Notes: generated from the letters alone by a model not told the origin. Positions 21,953 to 33,684 are shown, counted from the stretch's first letter. The stretch is DNA of 39,101 bases from Pseudomonas aegrilactucae (GCF_019168305.1 NZ_JAHTBI010000014.1:1-39101), one strand, 5' to 3'. Numbers and translations are program-made.

Positions 21953-22390
21953 CTGGGAACTCCATCGGTAAAGGGCAATACGTGACAGTACAAAACGACC
22001 GTCAACGTTGCGAATGGGTACAACGCGAGCTGCGCAGGTCTCGACCACAGCAGGTCGAGGCATCACGAGCGAGTGATTGGCATTTTAACGACAGCTCCGA
22101 AGCCGATATTTCTTCAATGCGACAACTAGTTACAGAAGCGCAGGAAGTCGGGCCGGGAGATATTGACAGCTTTCACAGGATATGCAAAAGCGAGAGACAA
22201 ATAACCTATCAGTCAAGCAATAACCGCGCCCATTATTGGCAAAGCCCTGTAATCCGGCAAGTCCAGCGTAGTGCGGCGGGAAAAATCCACGGCCAGCCGC
22301 ACCAGAACGCTGCGGTAACGTTTCCCTATGCCCCGTTTGCGTGCGAAATCGGTGACAGAAAGGGTTACCGATGAATGTCGAAGTAACAGA
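21953..22390. promoter_or_regulatory. aot control region and acsA downstream region
   Basis: This gap between aotJ and the acsA terminator holds the aotJ promoter and ArgR-like sites (22088-22124). A TTGACG hexamer on the minus strand (about 22002-22007) could be a -35, but no good -10 follows. A 60-codon minus-strand frame (22213-22395, TTG start) has no ribosome binding site and is not called. Confidence 0.4.
22088..22124 (-). promoter_or_regulatory. ArgR operator upstream of aotJ
   Basis: On the minus strand TGTCGCATTGAAGAAA (22109-22124) fits TGTCGC-N8-AA exactly. A second, weaker TGTCGT half-site starts 31 bp further downstream (22088-22093), three helical turns away on the same face. 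It lies 136-172 bp upstream of the aotJ start codon. Confidence 0.65.
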
Positions 22391-22393
22391 CGC

Positions 22394-22428
22394 AAAAAAG
22401 CCCCGCCGACAGTGCCAGGCAGGGCTTC
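22394..22428 (-). terminator. acsA terminator
   Basis: AGCCCTGCC and GGCGGGGCT on the minus strand form a stem with one mismatch, followed by six T. It lies beyond the REP pair that follows acsA. Confidence 0.7.
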
Positions 22429-22450
22429 TCAGATCGCCCTTACGGGCCTC

Positions 22451-22522
22451 TTCGCTGGCAAGCCAGCTCCCACAAGGTAATGCGGCGTTCACACAACCTG
22501 TGGGAGCTGGCTTGCCAGCGAA
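22451..22522. repeat. Inverted REP pair (REPIN) just past acsA
   Basis: Arms TTCGCTGGCAAGCCAGCTCC (22451 on) and the inverted GGAGCTGGCTTGCCAGCGAA (to 22522) are almost perfect. The 72-bp span and sequence match the pair at 17658-17729, but this copy is better preserved. It starts 8 nt after the acsA stop on the minus strand. Confidence 0.9.
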
Positions 22523-22529
22523 GCTTTTA

Positions 22530-24491
<1,962 letters not shown>

Positions 24492-24907
24492 CTTTGTTAC
24501 CTCGGTGTAATAGTTGTTTTTGTATGACCTCGTTTTAACTGTACCAGAGCGGCCAAGGCCATTCGACGTTGGTAGTAACACGGCCTGCATTTGGACCAAC
24601 AACCGCACCCGACCGCTCTGAAACGGGCCTCTGAGCGCAGAGACAGATAGAAAAATAAATTCCGGAGTGGATTTTCAACTGATTGTTACAGTTTCTGCCA
24701 ACAGTGTTTATCAAAACTGGCCCTGTTTCAGGCCCAGCCACACTCCTAGAATTCATCTCGCCAGCAACGGCAACGCGAATTAACCAGTAACAGCCCCCAC
24801 GAAGGCACGTTAATCCCGCGACAATTACCACGCTCAACTTTTCTGCTGTACACGCCGCACCACAAGTGCAGCGCGCCCCCTTTCGACCTTAAACAGGTAA
24901 CTTGAAG
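24492..24907. promoter_or_regulatory. acsA / DUF2790 divergent promoter region
   Basis: A 416-nt gap between divergent genes, AT-richer than its flanks around 24640-24720. It must hold the acsA promoter on the minus strand and that of the small secreted protein on the plus strand. I could not identify a convincing -10/-35 pair or operator. Confidence 0.4.
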
Positions 24908-25168
24908 ATGAAAGCTTTACTGGTATTGGCACTCGGTAGTTTCTGCGCATCGGCCATGGCAGCCGAAGTTTCAGAGGTTTCTTCCGAGCAGATTCCGGTT
25001 GAACAGTACAGTTACTCGCAACATCTGGACATCGCCAAAGTCATCTCCATGACCGAAGTCCCGAACGTCTGCGAAGTGGTCCCGGCCCGCATGACCTATG
25101 AAGACTCGCACGGCCAGAAACACGTTCTTGAGTACCGCGTCATGGGCAACGGGTGTTCCAACGGCTAA
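24908..25168 (+). CDS. Small secreted DUF2790-type protein
   Basis: An 86-aa protein with a clear Sec signal peptide (MKALLVLALGSFCASAMAAE, cleavage after AMA). The mature part of about 66 residues contains two Cys (in NVCEVVP and NGCSNG) that could form a periplasmic disulfide, and the block MTYEDSHGQKHVLEYRVMGNGC that I associate with the Pseudomonas DUF2790 family. The function of this family is not established. ATG 24908 is preferred over an in-frame TTG at 24902; AGGTAA precedes. It is alone between divergent acsA and convergent phhR. Confidence 0.8.
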   Translation: MKALLVLALGSFCASAMAAEVSEVSSEQIPVEQYSYSQHLDIAKVISMTEVPNVCEVVPARMTYEDSHGQKHVLEYRVMGNGCSNG

Positions 25169-25189
25169 AGGAACCTACTGACAGCAGTT

Positions 25190-25216
25190 GCGCCCCGGAA
25201 CTCCCCTGCGGGGCGC
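25190..25216. terminator. Hairpin between the DUF2790 gene and phhR
   Basis: GCGCCCC (25190-25196) and GGGGCGC (25210-25216) form a perfect 7-bp stem. It lies between the convergent DUF2790 gene and phhR. There is no T-run, so termination is only probable. Confidence 0.45.
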
Positions 25217-25245
25217 ACCCCACCTGACGAAACGTTCACGCCCTC

Positions 25246-26805
<1,560 letters not shown>

Positions 26806-26863
26806 GAAGAGTCCTAGAAAGCAGGCGAACCACGGCCACAATCTGCGCCTTGGCATGAATTTT

Positions 26864-26881
26864 CGTAAAGAGTACGTTACA
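26864..26881 (+). promoter_or_regulatory. PhhR/TyrR box 1
   Basis: CGTAAA-N6-GTTACA closely matches the TyrR/PhhR consensus TGTAAA-N6-TTTACA. It lies 59 bp upstream of the phhR start codon and about 200 bp upstream of phhA. Confidence 0.75.
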
Positions 26882-26936
26882 AAAAGCGTGCTAGACAACG
26901 GTGTCGACCGCCCGATTTCCGGACCCCGGGCAAAAA

Positions 26937-26954
26937 CGTAAAATATTCGTTACA
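26937..26954 (+). promoter_or_regulatory. PhhR/TyrR box 2
   Basis: CGTAAA-N6-GTTACA, with the same half-sites as box 1 and centred exactly 73 bp away (about seven helical turns), so two PhhR dimers could bind the same face. It lies 127 bp upstream of the phhA start. Confidence 0.8.
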
Positions 26955-27080
26955 AAAACACCTGCTGGCGCTAGGCCCGTGCGCGCTCAGCCCTGATGCA
27001 AAACCCACGTTGAATGGCTATTCCTAGGGCATGGCGCAAGCCAACCCAATAACAATAAAGGCCCTCATCAGGAGAGCAGC

Positions 27081-27869
27081 ATGAAACAGACGCACTACGT
27101 GGCTCGTGAGCCCGATGCGCAGGGTTTTATCGATTACCCGCCGCAGGAACATGCGGTGTGGAACACCCTGATCACCCGCCAACTGAAGGTGATCGAGGGT
27201 CGTGCGTGCCAGGAATACCTGGACGGCATCGAACAGCTCAATCTGCCCCATGACCGCATCCCGCAACTGAGCGAGATCAACCAGGTACTCGGCGCCACCA
27301 CCGGCTGGCAAGTTGCCCGGGTGCCCGCCCTGATTCCCTTCCAGACCTTTTTCGAACTGCTGGCGAGCAAGCGCTTCCCGGTCGCCACCTTCATTCGCAC
27401 CGAAGAAGAGCTCGACTACCTGCAGGAGCCTGACATCTTCCACGAGATCTTCGGCCACTGCCCGCTGCTGACCAACCCGTGGTTCGCCGAATTCACCCAC
27501 ACCTACGGCAAGCTCGGCCTGGCCGCCACCAAAGAGCAACGCGTGTATCTGGCGCGCCTGTACTGGATGACCATCGAGTTCGGCCTGGTGGACACCCCGC
27601 AGGGGCGCAGGATCTACGGGGGCGGCATTCTTTCGTCACCCAAGGAGACCGTCTACAGCCTGTCGGACGCGCCCGAGCACCAGGCCTTCGACCCGCGCGA
27701 AGCCATGCGCACGCCGTATCGCATCGACATTCTGCAGCCGGTGTACTTCGCCCTGCCGGACCTCAAGCGCTTGTTCGACCTGGCCCACGAAGACATCATG
27801 GGCATGGTTCAGCAAGCCATGCAGCTGGGCTTGCACGCCCCCAAATTCCCACCCAAGGTGGCCGCTTGA
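27081..27869 (+). CDS. phhA: Phenylalanine 4-monooxygenase
   Basis: PhhA hydroxylates phenylalanine to tyrosine with tetrahydropterin and O2. The 262-aa non-haem iron enzyme has the ligand triad His121 and His126 (in FHEIFGHCPLL) and Glu166 (MTIEFGLV). It lacks the ACT domain of animal enzymes, as bacterial forms do. AGGAG precedes ATG 27081. It is the first gene of phhABC and is controlled by PhhR boxes upstream. Confidence 0.98.
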   Translation: MKQTHYVAREPDAQGFIDYPPQEHAVWNTLITRQLKVIEGRACQEYLDGIEQLNLPHDRIPQLSEINQVLGATTGWQVARVPALIPFQTFFELLASKRFPVATFIRTEEELDYLQEPDIFHEIFGHCPLLTNPWFAEFTHTYGKLGLAATKEQRVYLARLYWMTIEFGLVDTPQGRRIYGGGILSSPKETVYSLSDAPEHQAFDPREAMRTPYRIDILQPVYFALPDLKRLFDLAHEDIMGMVQQAMQLGLHAPKFPPKVAA

Positions 27870-27914
27870 GCCGCCCTGTACACCTATAACAACCACTTGC
27901 GGAAGACTTAACCT

Positions 27915-28271
27915 ATGAACGCCTTGAACCAAGCCCATTGCGAAGCCTGCCGTGCCGACGCACCCCAGGTCAGCGACGAAGAACTGCCGGTACTGATCAA
28001 GCAGATCCCCGACTGGAACATCGAAGTGCGCGACGGCATCATGCAGCTGGAAAAAGTGTTCCTGTTCAAGAATTTCAAGCACGCCCTGGCGTTCACCAAC
28101 GCGGTGGGCGACATCTCCGAAGCTGAAGGCCATCACCCTGGCCTGCTGACCGAGTGGGGCAAGGTCACCGTGACCTGGTGGAGCCACTCGATCAAGGGCC
28201 TGCACCGCAACGACTTCATCATGGCCGCGCGCACCGACGAGGTCGCCAGCACCGCCGAAGGTCGCAAGTAA
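27915..28271 (+). CDS. phhB: Pterin-4-alpha-carbinolamine dehydratase
   Basis: PhhB dehydrates the 4a-hydroxypterin produced by PhhA so that the cofactor can be recycled. The 118-aa product has the PCD motif [21 protein letters not shown] (residues 71-91) with the active-site His pair. It lies 45 nt after phhA, and its TAA stop overlaps the ATG of phhC. Confidence 0.97.
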   Translation: MNALNQAHCEACRADAPQVSDEELPVLIKQIPDWNIEVRDGIMQLEKVFLFKNFKHALAFTNAVGDISEAEGHHPGLLTEWGKVTVTWWSHSIKGLHRNDFIMAARTDEVASTAEGRK

Positions 28272-29464
28272 TGCACTTCGGCGCCATCGCGCGCGTACCG
28301 GGTGACCCGATCCTCGGCTTGATGGAGGCCTACGCCAGGGATACCAACCCGAACAAGTTCGACCTTGGAGTCGGCGTGTTCAAGGACGCACAGGGCCTGA
28401 CCCCGGTGCCCGCAGCCGTCAAGCAGGCCGAACGGCGCCTGCTCGACGGCCAGGCCAGCAAGTGTTATGTGGGCGGGCATGGCGACGCCGCCTTCGGGCA
28501 ACTGATCGCGCAACTGGTGATGGGCGACGACGCACGGTTGCTCGCCGAGCGCCGCGTGGGCGCCACGCAAACCCCAGGTGGCACGGGTGCACTGCGCCTG
28601 ACGGCGGAGTTCATCCAGCAGTGCCTGCCGGGGCGAGGCATCTGGCTGAGCGATCCGACCTGGCCCATCCACGAAACCATCTTTGCCAGCGCAGGCCTCA
28701 AGGTCGGCCACTACCCCTATGTGGGCGCGGACAACCGCTTGAACGTGCCCGGCATGCTCGGGGCACTGGAAGCGGCGCCCAAGGGCGACGTGGTACTGCT
28801 GCACGCCTGCTGCCACAACCCTACCGGGTTCGACCTGTCGCAGCAGGACTGGCAGGCGGTACTTGAGGTAGTCAAGCGCCGTGAACTGCTGCCGCTGATC
28901 GACTTCGCCTACCAGGGCTTTGGCGAAGGGCTGGAACAGGATGCCTGGGCCGTTCGGCTGTTTGCCGACGCGCTGCCGGAGCTGCTGATCACAAGCTCCT
29001 GCTCGAAGAACTTCGGCCTGTATCGCGAGCGCACCGGCGCGCTGCTGGTGTGCGCCGACAGCGCCGACAGACTGCAGGATGTGCGCAGCCAGCTGGCGCT
29101 GCTTGCGCGCAACCTGTGGTCCACGCCGCCCGATCACGGCGCCGCCGTGGTCGCGACGATCCTCGGCGACCCGGCGCTCAAGCGCCTGTGGGTCGAGGAA
29201 GTCGAGGCCATGCGCCAGCGCATCGCCACCTTGCGCGTCGGCCTGGTCGAGGCGCTCGAACCGCATGGTTTGAGCGAACGATTCGCGCATATTGCCGAGC
29301 AACGCGGAATGTTCTCGTATACGGGCCTGTCGGCGCAGCAGGTAGCGCAGTTGCGCGAGCAGCACAGCGTGTACATGGTCGGCACTGGCCGGGCCAATAT
29401 CGCCGGGGCGGATGAGGCGCGGCTGCAGGCGCTGGCGGCGGCTATCGCCGAGGTCTGTCGCTGA
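28271..29464 (+). CDS. phhC: Aromatic-amino-acid aminotransferase
   Basis: PhhC transaminates tyrosine and phenylalanine to the keto acids, the next step after PhhA. The 397-aa class I PLP aminotransferase shows HACCHNPTGFDLS, the PLP Asp/Tyr block LIDFAYQGFGEG, the Schiff-base Lys in SSCSKNFGLYRERTG (near 245) and the C-terminal substrate Arg in MVGTGRANIAG. The ATG overlaps the phhB stop (TAATG), so it is translationally coupled; longer frames from 28154 are rejected. It is related to TyrB. Confidence 0.96.
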   Translation: MHFGAIARVPGDPILGLMEAYARDTNPNKFDLGVGVFKDAQGLTPVPAAVKQAERRLLDGQASKCYVGGHGDAAFGQLIAQLVMGDDARLLAERRVGATQTPGGTGALRLTAEFIQQCLPGRGIWLSDPTWPIHETIFASAGLKVGHYPYVGADNRLNVPGMLGALEAAPKGDVVLLHACCHNPTGFDLSQQDWQAVLEVVKRRELLPLIDFAYQGFGEGLEQDAWAVRLFADALPELLITSSCSKNFGLYRERTGALLVCADSADRLQDVRSQLALLARNLWSTPPDHGAAVVATILGDPALKRLWVEEVEAMRQRIATLRVGLVEALEPHGLSERFAHIAEQRGMFSYTGLSAQQVAQLREQHSVYMVGTGRANIAGADEARLQALAAAIAEVCR

Positions 29465-29469
29465 CGCCA

Positions 29470-29534
29470 TCGCGGGGCGAGCCCGCCCCCACAGGGATCG
29501 ATGAATACCTTGTGCGAGCGGGCGCAACCCGCGA
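29470..29534. repeat. Inverted REP pair of a second class after phhC
   Basis: TCGCGGGGCGAGCCCGCCCC (29470 on) faces an inverted, degenerate partner ending GCGCAACCCGCGA (29534). The core TCGCGGG-N-AGCCCGC differs from the two TTCGCTGGCAAGCCAG elements. It follows phhC by 6 nt and may protect or end its mRNA. Confidence 0.75.
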
Positions 29535-29671
29535 CAGGCCTATCACTGTCAGCACCAACGGGCAGGAAAATTCATACTGTCATCCAGACTCCTGTATCCT
29601 GCCCAGGCTTTATCAAAGCCAAGCGCGCCTTGCGCAGCCTTTCCACCTTTAAACTTGCGAGGAACGACGAG

Positions 29672-29803
29672 ATGCATGAAATCCCGAATCTTCCCTTCCC
29701 AAGCCTGAACCAAGCCGAGCAGCCCGCTGCTCCCCTCAGCGCCGAACCCGCCCACGTGGGCGATTGCGATGGCGACGAAAACCCGAGCGCCGAACAGGAA
29801 TAA
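29672..29803 (+). CDS. Predicted 43-aa acidic small protein
   Basis: An ATG at 29672 with GAGGAACGACG upstream begins MHEIPNLPFPSLNQAEQ and ends after 43 residues at TAA 29803. The product is soluble, proline-rich at the start and acidic at the end (CDGDENPSAEQE). It has no signal peptide or membrane segment. I have the impression that similar short proteins occur in P. putida genomes, but I cannot name a family. A longer frame from 29501 lies over the REP pair and is rejected. Expression evidence is lacking. Confidence 0.55.
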   Translation: MHEIPNLPFPSLNQAEQPAAPLSAEPAHVGDCDGDENPSAEQE

Positions 29804-29820
29804 CCGCGCACTACCCGGCG

Positions 29821-29868
29821 TGTGAAAACCACTACGACAGGGGACGACCCCGGCAACGGGTTTTCACA
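29821..29868. repeat. Nested hairpin upstream of the MFS gene
   Basis: TGTGAAAACC (29821-29830) and GGTTTTCACA (29859-29868) form a perfect 10-bp outer stem, extended by nearby GGC/GCC. Inside it GGGG-ACGA-CCCC (29840-29851) forms a second stem. There is no T-run, so it is not a typical terminator; it could be a structured RNA element or the end of the small ORF transcript. Confidence 0.6.
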
Positions 29869-29938
29869 CCGCCAAGAACCTCCCCCGCCCCACTGCGGTC
29901 TATGATAGGCACTCAGCCTGTCAACTCCCGGACCCTCC

Positions 29939-31144
29939 ATGCCTGATACACCGCGCCCCCTGGCGGTCACCCTGCAAGTCGCCTCCATCGTCCTGTTCAC
30001 CTTCATCGGCTACCTCAACATCGGCATCCCCCTGGCTGTTCTGCCCGGCTACGTGCACAACACCCTGGGCTACGGCGCCGTGGTCGCTGGCCTGGTGATC
30101 AGCGTGCAGTACCTCGCCACCTTGCTCAGCCGCCCCTACGCCAGCCGCATCATCGACAACCTGGGCAGCAAGCGCGCGGTACTGTATGGCCTGGCCGGCT
30201 GTGGCCTGAGCGGTGTGTTCATGCTGCTGGCCGCCTGGCTGCAAGCCACGCCGTGGATGAGCCTGACCAGTTTGCTGGTGGGGCGCTTGGTGCTGGGCAG
30301 CGCAGAAAGCCTGGTGGGCTCGGGCTCGATTGGCTGGGGCATCGGCCGGGTCGGCGCCGAGCACACCGCCAAGGTCATTTCCTGGAACGGTATCGCCAGC
30401 TACGGCGCACTGGCCATCGGCGCCCCCCTGGGGGTGGTGCTGGTGCAACAACTGGGGCTGTGGAGCATGGGCGTGAGCATCGTGCTGCTGTGTGCGCTCG
30501 GCATCGCGCTGGCCTGGCCCAGGCAGGCCGCGCCGATTGTCAGCGGTGAGCGCCTGCCGTTCCTGCACGTACTGGGCCGGGTATTCGGGCATGGCTCGGG
30601 GCTGGCGCTGGGCTCGATCGGCTTTGGCACCATCGCCACCTTCATCACCCTGTACTACGCCAGCCAGTCATGGAATCACGCCGCACTCTGCCTGAGCCTG
30701 TTCGGCGCCAGTTTCATCAGCGCACGCCTGCTGTTCGGCAACCTGATCAACCGTATCGGTGGCTACCGCGTGGCCATTGCCTGCCTGTCGGTGGAAACCC
30801 TCGGCCTGCTCCTGCTGTGGCTGGCGCCCAGCGCCGAGCTGGCACTGGCGGGTGCGGCCCTTAGCGGCTTCGGCTTTTCGCTGGTATTCCCCGCACTGGG
30901 CGTCGAAGCGGTGAACCTGGTGCCCGCGTCCAACCGCGGTGCAGCCGTGGGCGCCTATTCGCTGTTCATCGACCTGTCGCTGGGGATTACCGGGCCATTG
31001 GCGGGCGCCGTGGCCGCGGGCTTCGGCTTCGCCTCGATCTTCCTGTTCGCGGCCATCGCCGCCTTTGGCGGGCTGCTGCTGAGCGTGTACCTGTATCGCC
31101 AGGCCCGCCTGCACCCAAGGCACCACCCGCAAACGCCTCAGTAG
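29939..31144 (+). CDS. MFS transporter (YhhS/YfcJ-like)
   Basis: A 401-aa major facilitator with about 12 membrane segments. The loop 2-3 region [21 protein letters not shown] carries the MFS RxxGxRR-like motif (NLGSKR), and a second copy, LINRIGGYR, lies in the C-terminal half. Overall it resembles the YhhS/YfcJ group of putative exporters, whose substrate is uncertain. The ATG follows a stretch with only weak Shine-Dalgarno character. It converges with arfB, overlapping it by 7 bp. Confidence 0.85.
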   Translation: MPDTPRPLAVTLQVASIVLFTFIGYLNIGIPLAVLPGYVHNTLGYGAVVAGLVISVQYLATLLSRPYASRIIDNLGSKRAVLYGLAGCGLSGVFMLLAAWLQATPWMSLTSLLVGRLVLGSAESLVGSGSIGWGIGRVGAEHTAKVISWNGIASYGALAIGAPLGVVLVQQLGLWSMGVSIVLLCALGIALAWPRQAAPIVSGERLPFLHVLGRVFGHGSGLALGSIGFGTIATFITLYYASQSWNHAALCLSLFGASFISARLLFGNLINRIGGYRVAIACLSVETLGLLLLWLAPSAELALAGAALSGFGFSLVFPALGVEAVNLVPASNRGAAVGAYSLFIDLSLGITGPLAGAVAAGFGFASIFLFAAIAAFGGLLLSVYLYRQARLHPRHHPQTPQ

Positions 31145-31551
31145 TCGACCTTGCCGCGCCCGGCCTTGATCGTGCCACGCTTGCTCTTGGACTCCAGGCG
31201 GCGGGTCTTGGAGCCAAGGGTCGGGCGCGTCGGGCGCCGCGCCTTCTCGACCTTCACCGCTGCCAGGATCAGCTCGCGCAAGCGCTCCAGCGCATCGGCG
31301 CGATTCTGCTCCTGAGTGCGGTACTGCTGGGCCTTGAGCACGATCACGCCTTCACTGGTGATACGGCTGTCGCGCAGGGCCAGCAGGCGCTCCTTGTGAA
31401 ACGCGGGCAACGACGAGGCGTGAATGTCAAAGCGCAGGTGCACGGCGCTGGAAACCTTGTTGACGTTCTGGCCGCCCGCGCCCTGGGCGCGGATGGCGTT
31501 CAACTCGATCTCGTCATCGGGTATGTGCACGGCATTGGAAATGATCAGCAT
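31138..31551 (-). CDS. arfB: Alternative ribosome-rescue factor ArfB (YaeJ)
   Basis: ArfB hydrolyses peptidyl-tRNA on ribosomes stalled at mRNA 3' ends. The 137-aa protein has the release-factor GGQ motif at residues 26-28 ([17 protein letters not shown]), then a basic C-terminal tail ([22 protein letters not shown]) that inserts into the empty mRNA channel. The start ATG 31551 ([11 protein letters not shown]) fits the family; the frame from 31620 is too long. No strong Shine-Dalgarno is seen. Its 3' end overlaps the convergent MFS gene by 7 bp. Confidence 0.95.
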   Translation of the reverse strand: MLIISNAVHIPDDEIELNAIRAQGAGGQNVNKVSSAVHLRFDIHASSLPAFHKERLLALRDSRITSEGVIVLKAQQYRTQEQNRADALERLRELILAAVKVEKARRPTRPTLGSKTRRLESKSKRGTIKAGRGKVDY

Positions 31552-31606
31552 GGGTCTGGCTTTACCGGAATAGGCCCTCAGGATACGCGCCTGCCCACGC
31601 AAAACC

Positions 31607-31634
31607 AAAAAGCCCGGCACTGAGCCGGGCTTTT
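31607..31634 (-). terminator. aroP terminator
   Basis: AAAAAGCCCGGC and GCCGGGCTTTT form a perfect GC-rich stem with a 5-nt loop, followed on the minus strand by a T-run. It lies 20 nt past aroP and just upstream of arfB. Confidence 0.9.
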
Positions 31635-31653
31635 CGTTGCAGCAGGGCCGCGC

Positions 31654-33078
31654 TTACTTCAACGCAGGGCTCGCAACAGGTGCGGCGCTCTGGGCGCTGC
31701 GCCGGGTCTTGAGCCAGTAGAAACCGCCCATCACCAGCAGCCAGACCGGAATCGCGAACACCGACACCCGGATGCTGCCCGGCATCAACAGCATGACCAC
31801 CAGGATGAACACCACGAACGCCAGGCAGATATAGTTGCCGTACGGGTAGATCAACGCACGGAACAGCGATGTCTGGCCGGTGCGGTCCATGTGCTGACGG
31901 AACTTGAGGTGCGAGTAGCTGATCATCGCCCAGTTGATCACCAGGGTCGCTACCACCAGCGACATCAGCAGCTCAAGTGCACTGTGCGGCATCAGGTAGT
32001 TGAGCAGTACTGCTACCACGGTCACCGCAGCCGATGCCAGGATCGAGCGCACGGGCACGCCGCGCTTGTCGATCTTGGCCAGGCTGGCCGGTGCATCACC
32101 CTGCTCGGCCATGCCGTAGAGCATACGGGCGTTGCAGTAGGTGCCACTGTTGTACACCGACAGCGCTGCGGTCAGCACCACGAAGTTGAGGATGTGCGCG
32201 GCCGTGCTGCTGCCCAGCAGCGAGAACACCTGCACGAACGGGCTGGCGCTGTAGGCATCGCCCGAGCTGGTCAGGCTGCTGACAAGGTTGTCCCACGGGG
32301 TCAGCGACAGCAGCACCACCAGGGCACCGATGTAGAAAATCAGGATGCGGTAGATGACCTGGTTGATCGCTTTCGGGATCACGGTCTTCGGCTTGTCGGC
32401 TTCGGCTGCGGTGAAACCGAGCATTTCCAGGCCGCCGAAGGAGAACATGATGATCGCCATGGCCATCACCAGCCCGCCCACGCCATGCGGGAAGAAGCCG
32501 CCATGCGCCCACAGGTTGGTGACCGAGGCCTCAGGGCCGCCACCACCGCTGACCAGCAGGTAGCTGCCCAGGCCGATCATGCCGACGATCGCCAGCACCT
32601 TGATGATCGCGAACCAGAACTCCGCCTCGCCGAACACCTTCACGTTGGCCAGGTTGATCGCATTGATGAGCACAAAGAACGCCGCTGCCGAGGCCCAGGT
32701 GGGGATGTCCGGCGCCCAGTAGTGAATGTACTTGCCAACTGCAGTCAGTTCCGACATTCCCACCAGGATATACAGCACCCAGCAGTTCCAGCCCGACAGG
32801 AAGCCGGCGAAACCGCCCCAGTACTTGTGGGCAAAGTGCGCGAAGGAGCCGGCCACCGGCTCTTCGACGATCATCTCGCCCAACTGGCGCATGATCAGGA
32901 AGGCGATGAAGCCGCAGATGGCATAACCGAGGATCATCGACGGGCCCGCCGACTGCATCACCCCGGCCGATCCCAGGAACAGCCCGGTGCCGATGGCGCC
33001 ACCAAGGGCGATCAGCTGAATATGGCGATTTTTCAGGCCACGCTTGAGCTCACCTGAATGCGAGTTTTGTCCACTCAT
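31654..33078 (-). CDS. aroP: Aromatic amino acid permease AroP
   Basis: AroP is a proton-coupled importer of phenylalanine, tyrosine and tryptophan. The 474-aa APC/AAT-family protein has about 12 membrane helices and the family motif IQLIALGGAIGTGLFLGSA in TM1, and GGLEMLGFTAAEADKPKTVIPKAINQV in the TM6 region. Its proximity to the phh genes favours aromatic substrates, but related AAT permeases for other amino acids look similar. ATG 33078 (MSGQNSHSGELKRGLKNRH) has AGGTGA 10 nt upstream; a longer frame from 33153 is less likely. A leader of about 190 nt precedes it. Confidence 0.88.
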   Translation of the reverse strand: MSGQNSHSGELKRGLKNRHIQLIALGGAIGTGLFLGSAGVMQSAGPSMILGYAICGFIAFLIMRQLGEMIVEEPVAGSFAHFAHKYWGGFAGFLSGWNCWVLYILVGMSELTAVGKYIHYWAPDIPTWASAAAFFVLINAINLANVKVFGEAEFWFAIIKVLAIVGMIGLGSYLLVSGGGGPEASVTNLWAHGGFFPHGVGGLVMAMAIIMFSFGGLEMLGFTAAEADKPKTVIPKAINQVIYRILIFYIGALVVLLSLTPWDNLVSSLTSSGDAYSASPFVQVFSLLGSSTAAHILNFVVLTAALSVYNSGTYCNARMLYGMAEQGDAPASLAKIDKRGVPVRSILASAAVTVVAVLLNYLMPHSALELLMSLVVATLVINWAMISYSHLKFRQHMDRTGQTSLFRALIYPYGNYICLAFVVFILVVMLLMPGSIRVSVFAIPVWLLVMGGFYWLKTRRSAQSAAPVASPALK

Positions 33079-33276
33079 GAACGGAGTCACCTGCTTGTTT
33101 TTATCTGTGACGGAATCGGACCCGCCGTGCTCGTGGCGCAGCGGAATTATCAAGGTGGTGTGCCTTGAGGGTCTTGGAACAGAGCCTTCGGAGCGGGCGG
33201 CGGCCCGGCTCGAATCAGCCCGGTGTCAACAAGGTTGCGCGGTACGCAGTTGGGTCACAGTTAAAACGCGGCGCAT

Positions 33277-33306
33277 TGTATACCCTTGCTTTGACGCAGG
33301 GGTCAA
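33277..33306 (-). promoter_or_regulatory. aroP promoter with overlapping palindrome
   Basis: On the minus strand TTGACC (33301-33306) and TATACA (33277-33282) are 18 nt apart. A 16-bp imperfect palindrome, TTGACCCCTGCGTCAA (arms TTGAC/GTCAA, 33291-33306), covers the -35 and part of the spacer, where a repressor would block the polymerase. Confidence 0.6.
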
Positions 33307-33583
33307 CACGTTGCGTGACTGTCCGATGACAAGACGCAGCGGTCCGGCGGGAGAAGTGAAGCCTGGGGGAGTGTACGGCGTGCATGGCGCCTCCATTTCT
33401 TGTTATGTCTCGCCCTGCTCTGCGGCGGGGCTTTGCACTGGGCAATGGCGGCTATCACACCGTGGATGCGGGGGTTGGGCAAGAGGTTGACGCGGGCGTA
33501 AAGGTGGCCAACGAACGCGTTTCGGCAAGGATTGTTTACAGCGTGACCCGAGGCTCGATTCGACGAGCGGAACACGTAGAATT

Positions 33584-33601
33584 AGTAACGAATTATTTAC
33601 A
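33584..33601 (+). promoter_or_regulatory. TyrR/PhhR-like box far upstream of aroP
   Basis: AGTAAC-N6-TTTACA resembles the PhhR consensus. It lies about 280 bp upstream of the predicted aroP -35 and over 500 bp from the start codon, so a role would need DNA looping or another promoter. Confidence 0.35.
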
Positions 33602-33684
33602 AGGTGGCTCAAAAAGTTTCCACACCTTGTCTGGGGGCGCCTGAACCGGTCCTTGCCGGCGAAGCGGTCCGAACACACAGGCAC

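Larger units (their letters stand above)
33079..33684. promoter_or_regulatory. Long intergenic region upstream of aroP
   Basis: This region of about 600 nt holds the aroP promoter (33277-33306), an operator-like palindrome (33291-33306), a hairpin GCCCTGC/GCGGGGC followed by TTT on the plus strand (33412-33435), and a distant TyrR-like box (33584-33601). No coding gene with a ribosome binding site was recognised. Confidence 0.5.

Noticed and set aside
22213..22395. 60-codon minus-strand frame (TTG start) between acsA and aotJ
   Set aside because: It starts inside the T-run of the acsA terminator, has no Shine-Dalgarno and no recognised family, and its codon use is mixed.
26955..27080. Possible sigma54 promoter for phhA
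   Set aside because: GG and GC elements such as TGGCGCTAGG do not have the required 10-nt spacing.
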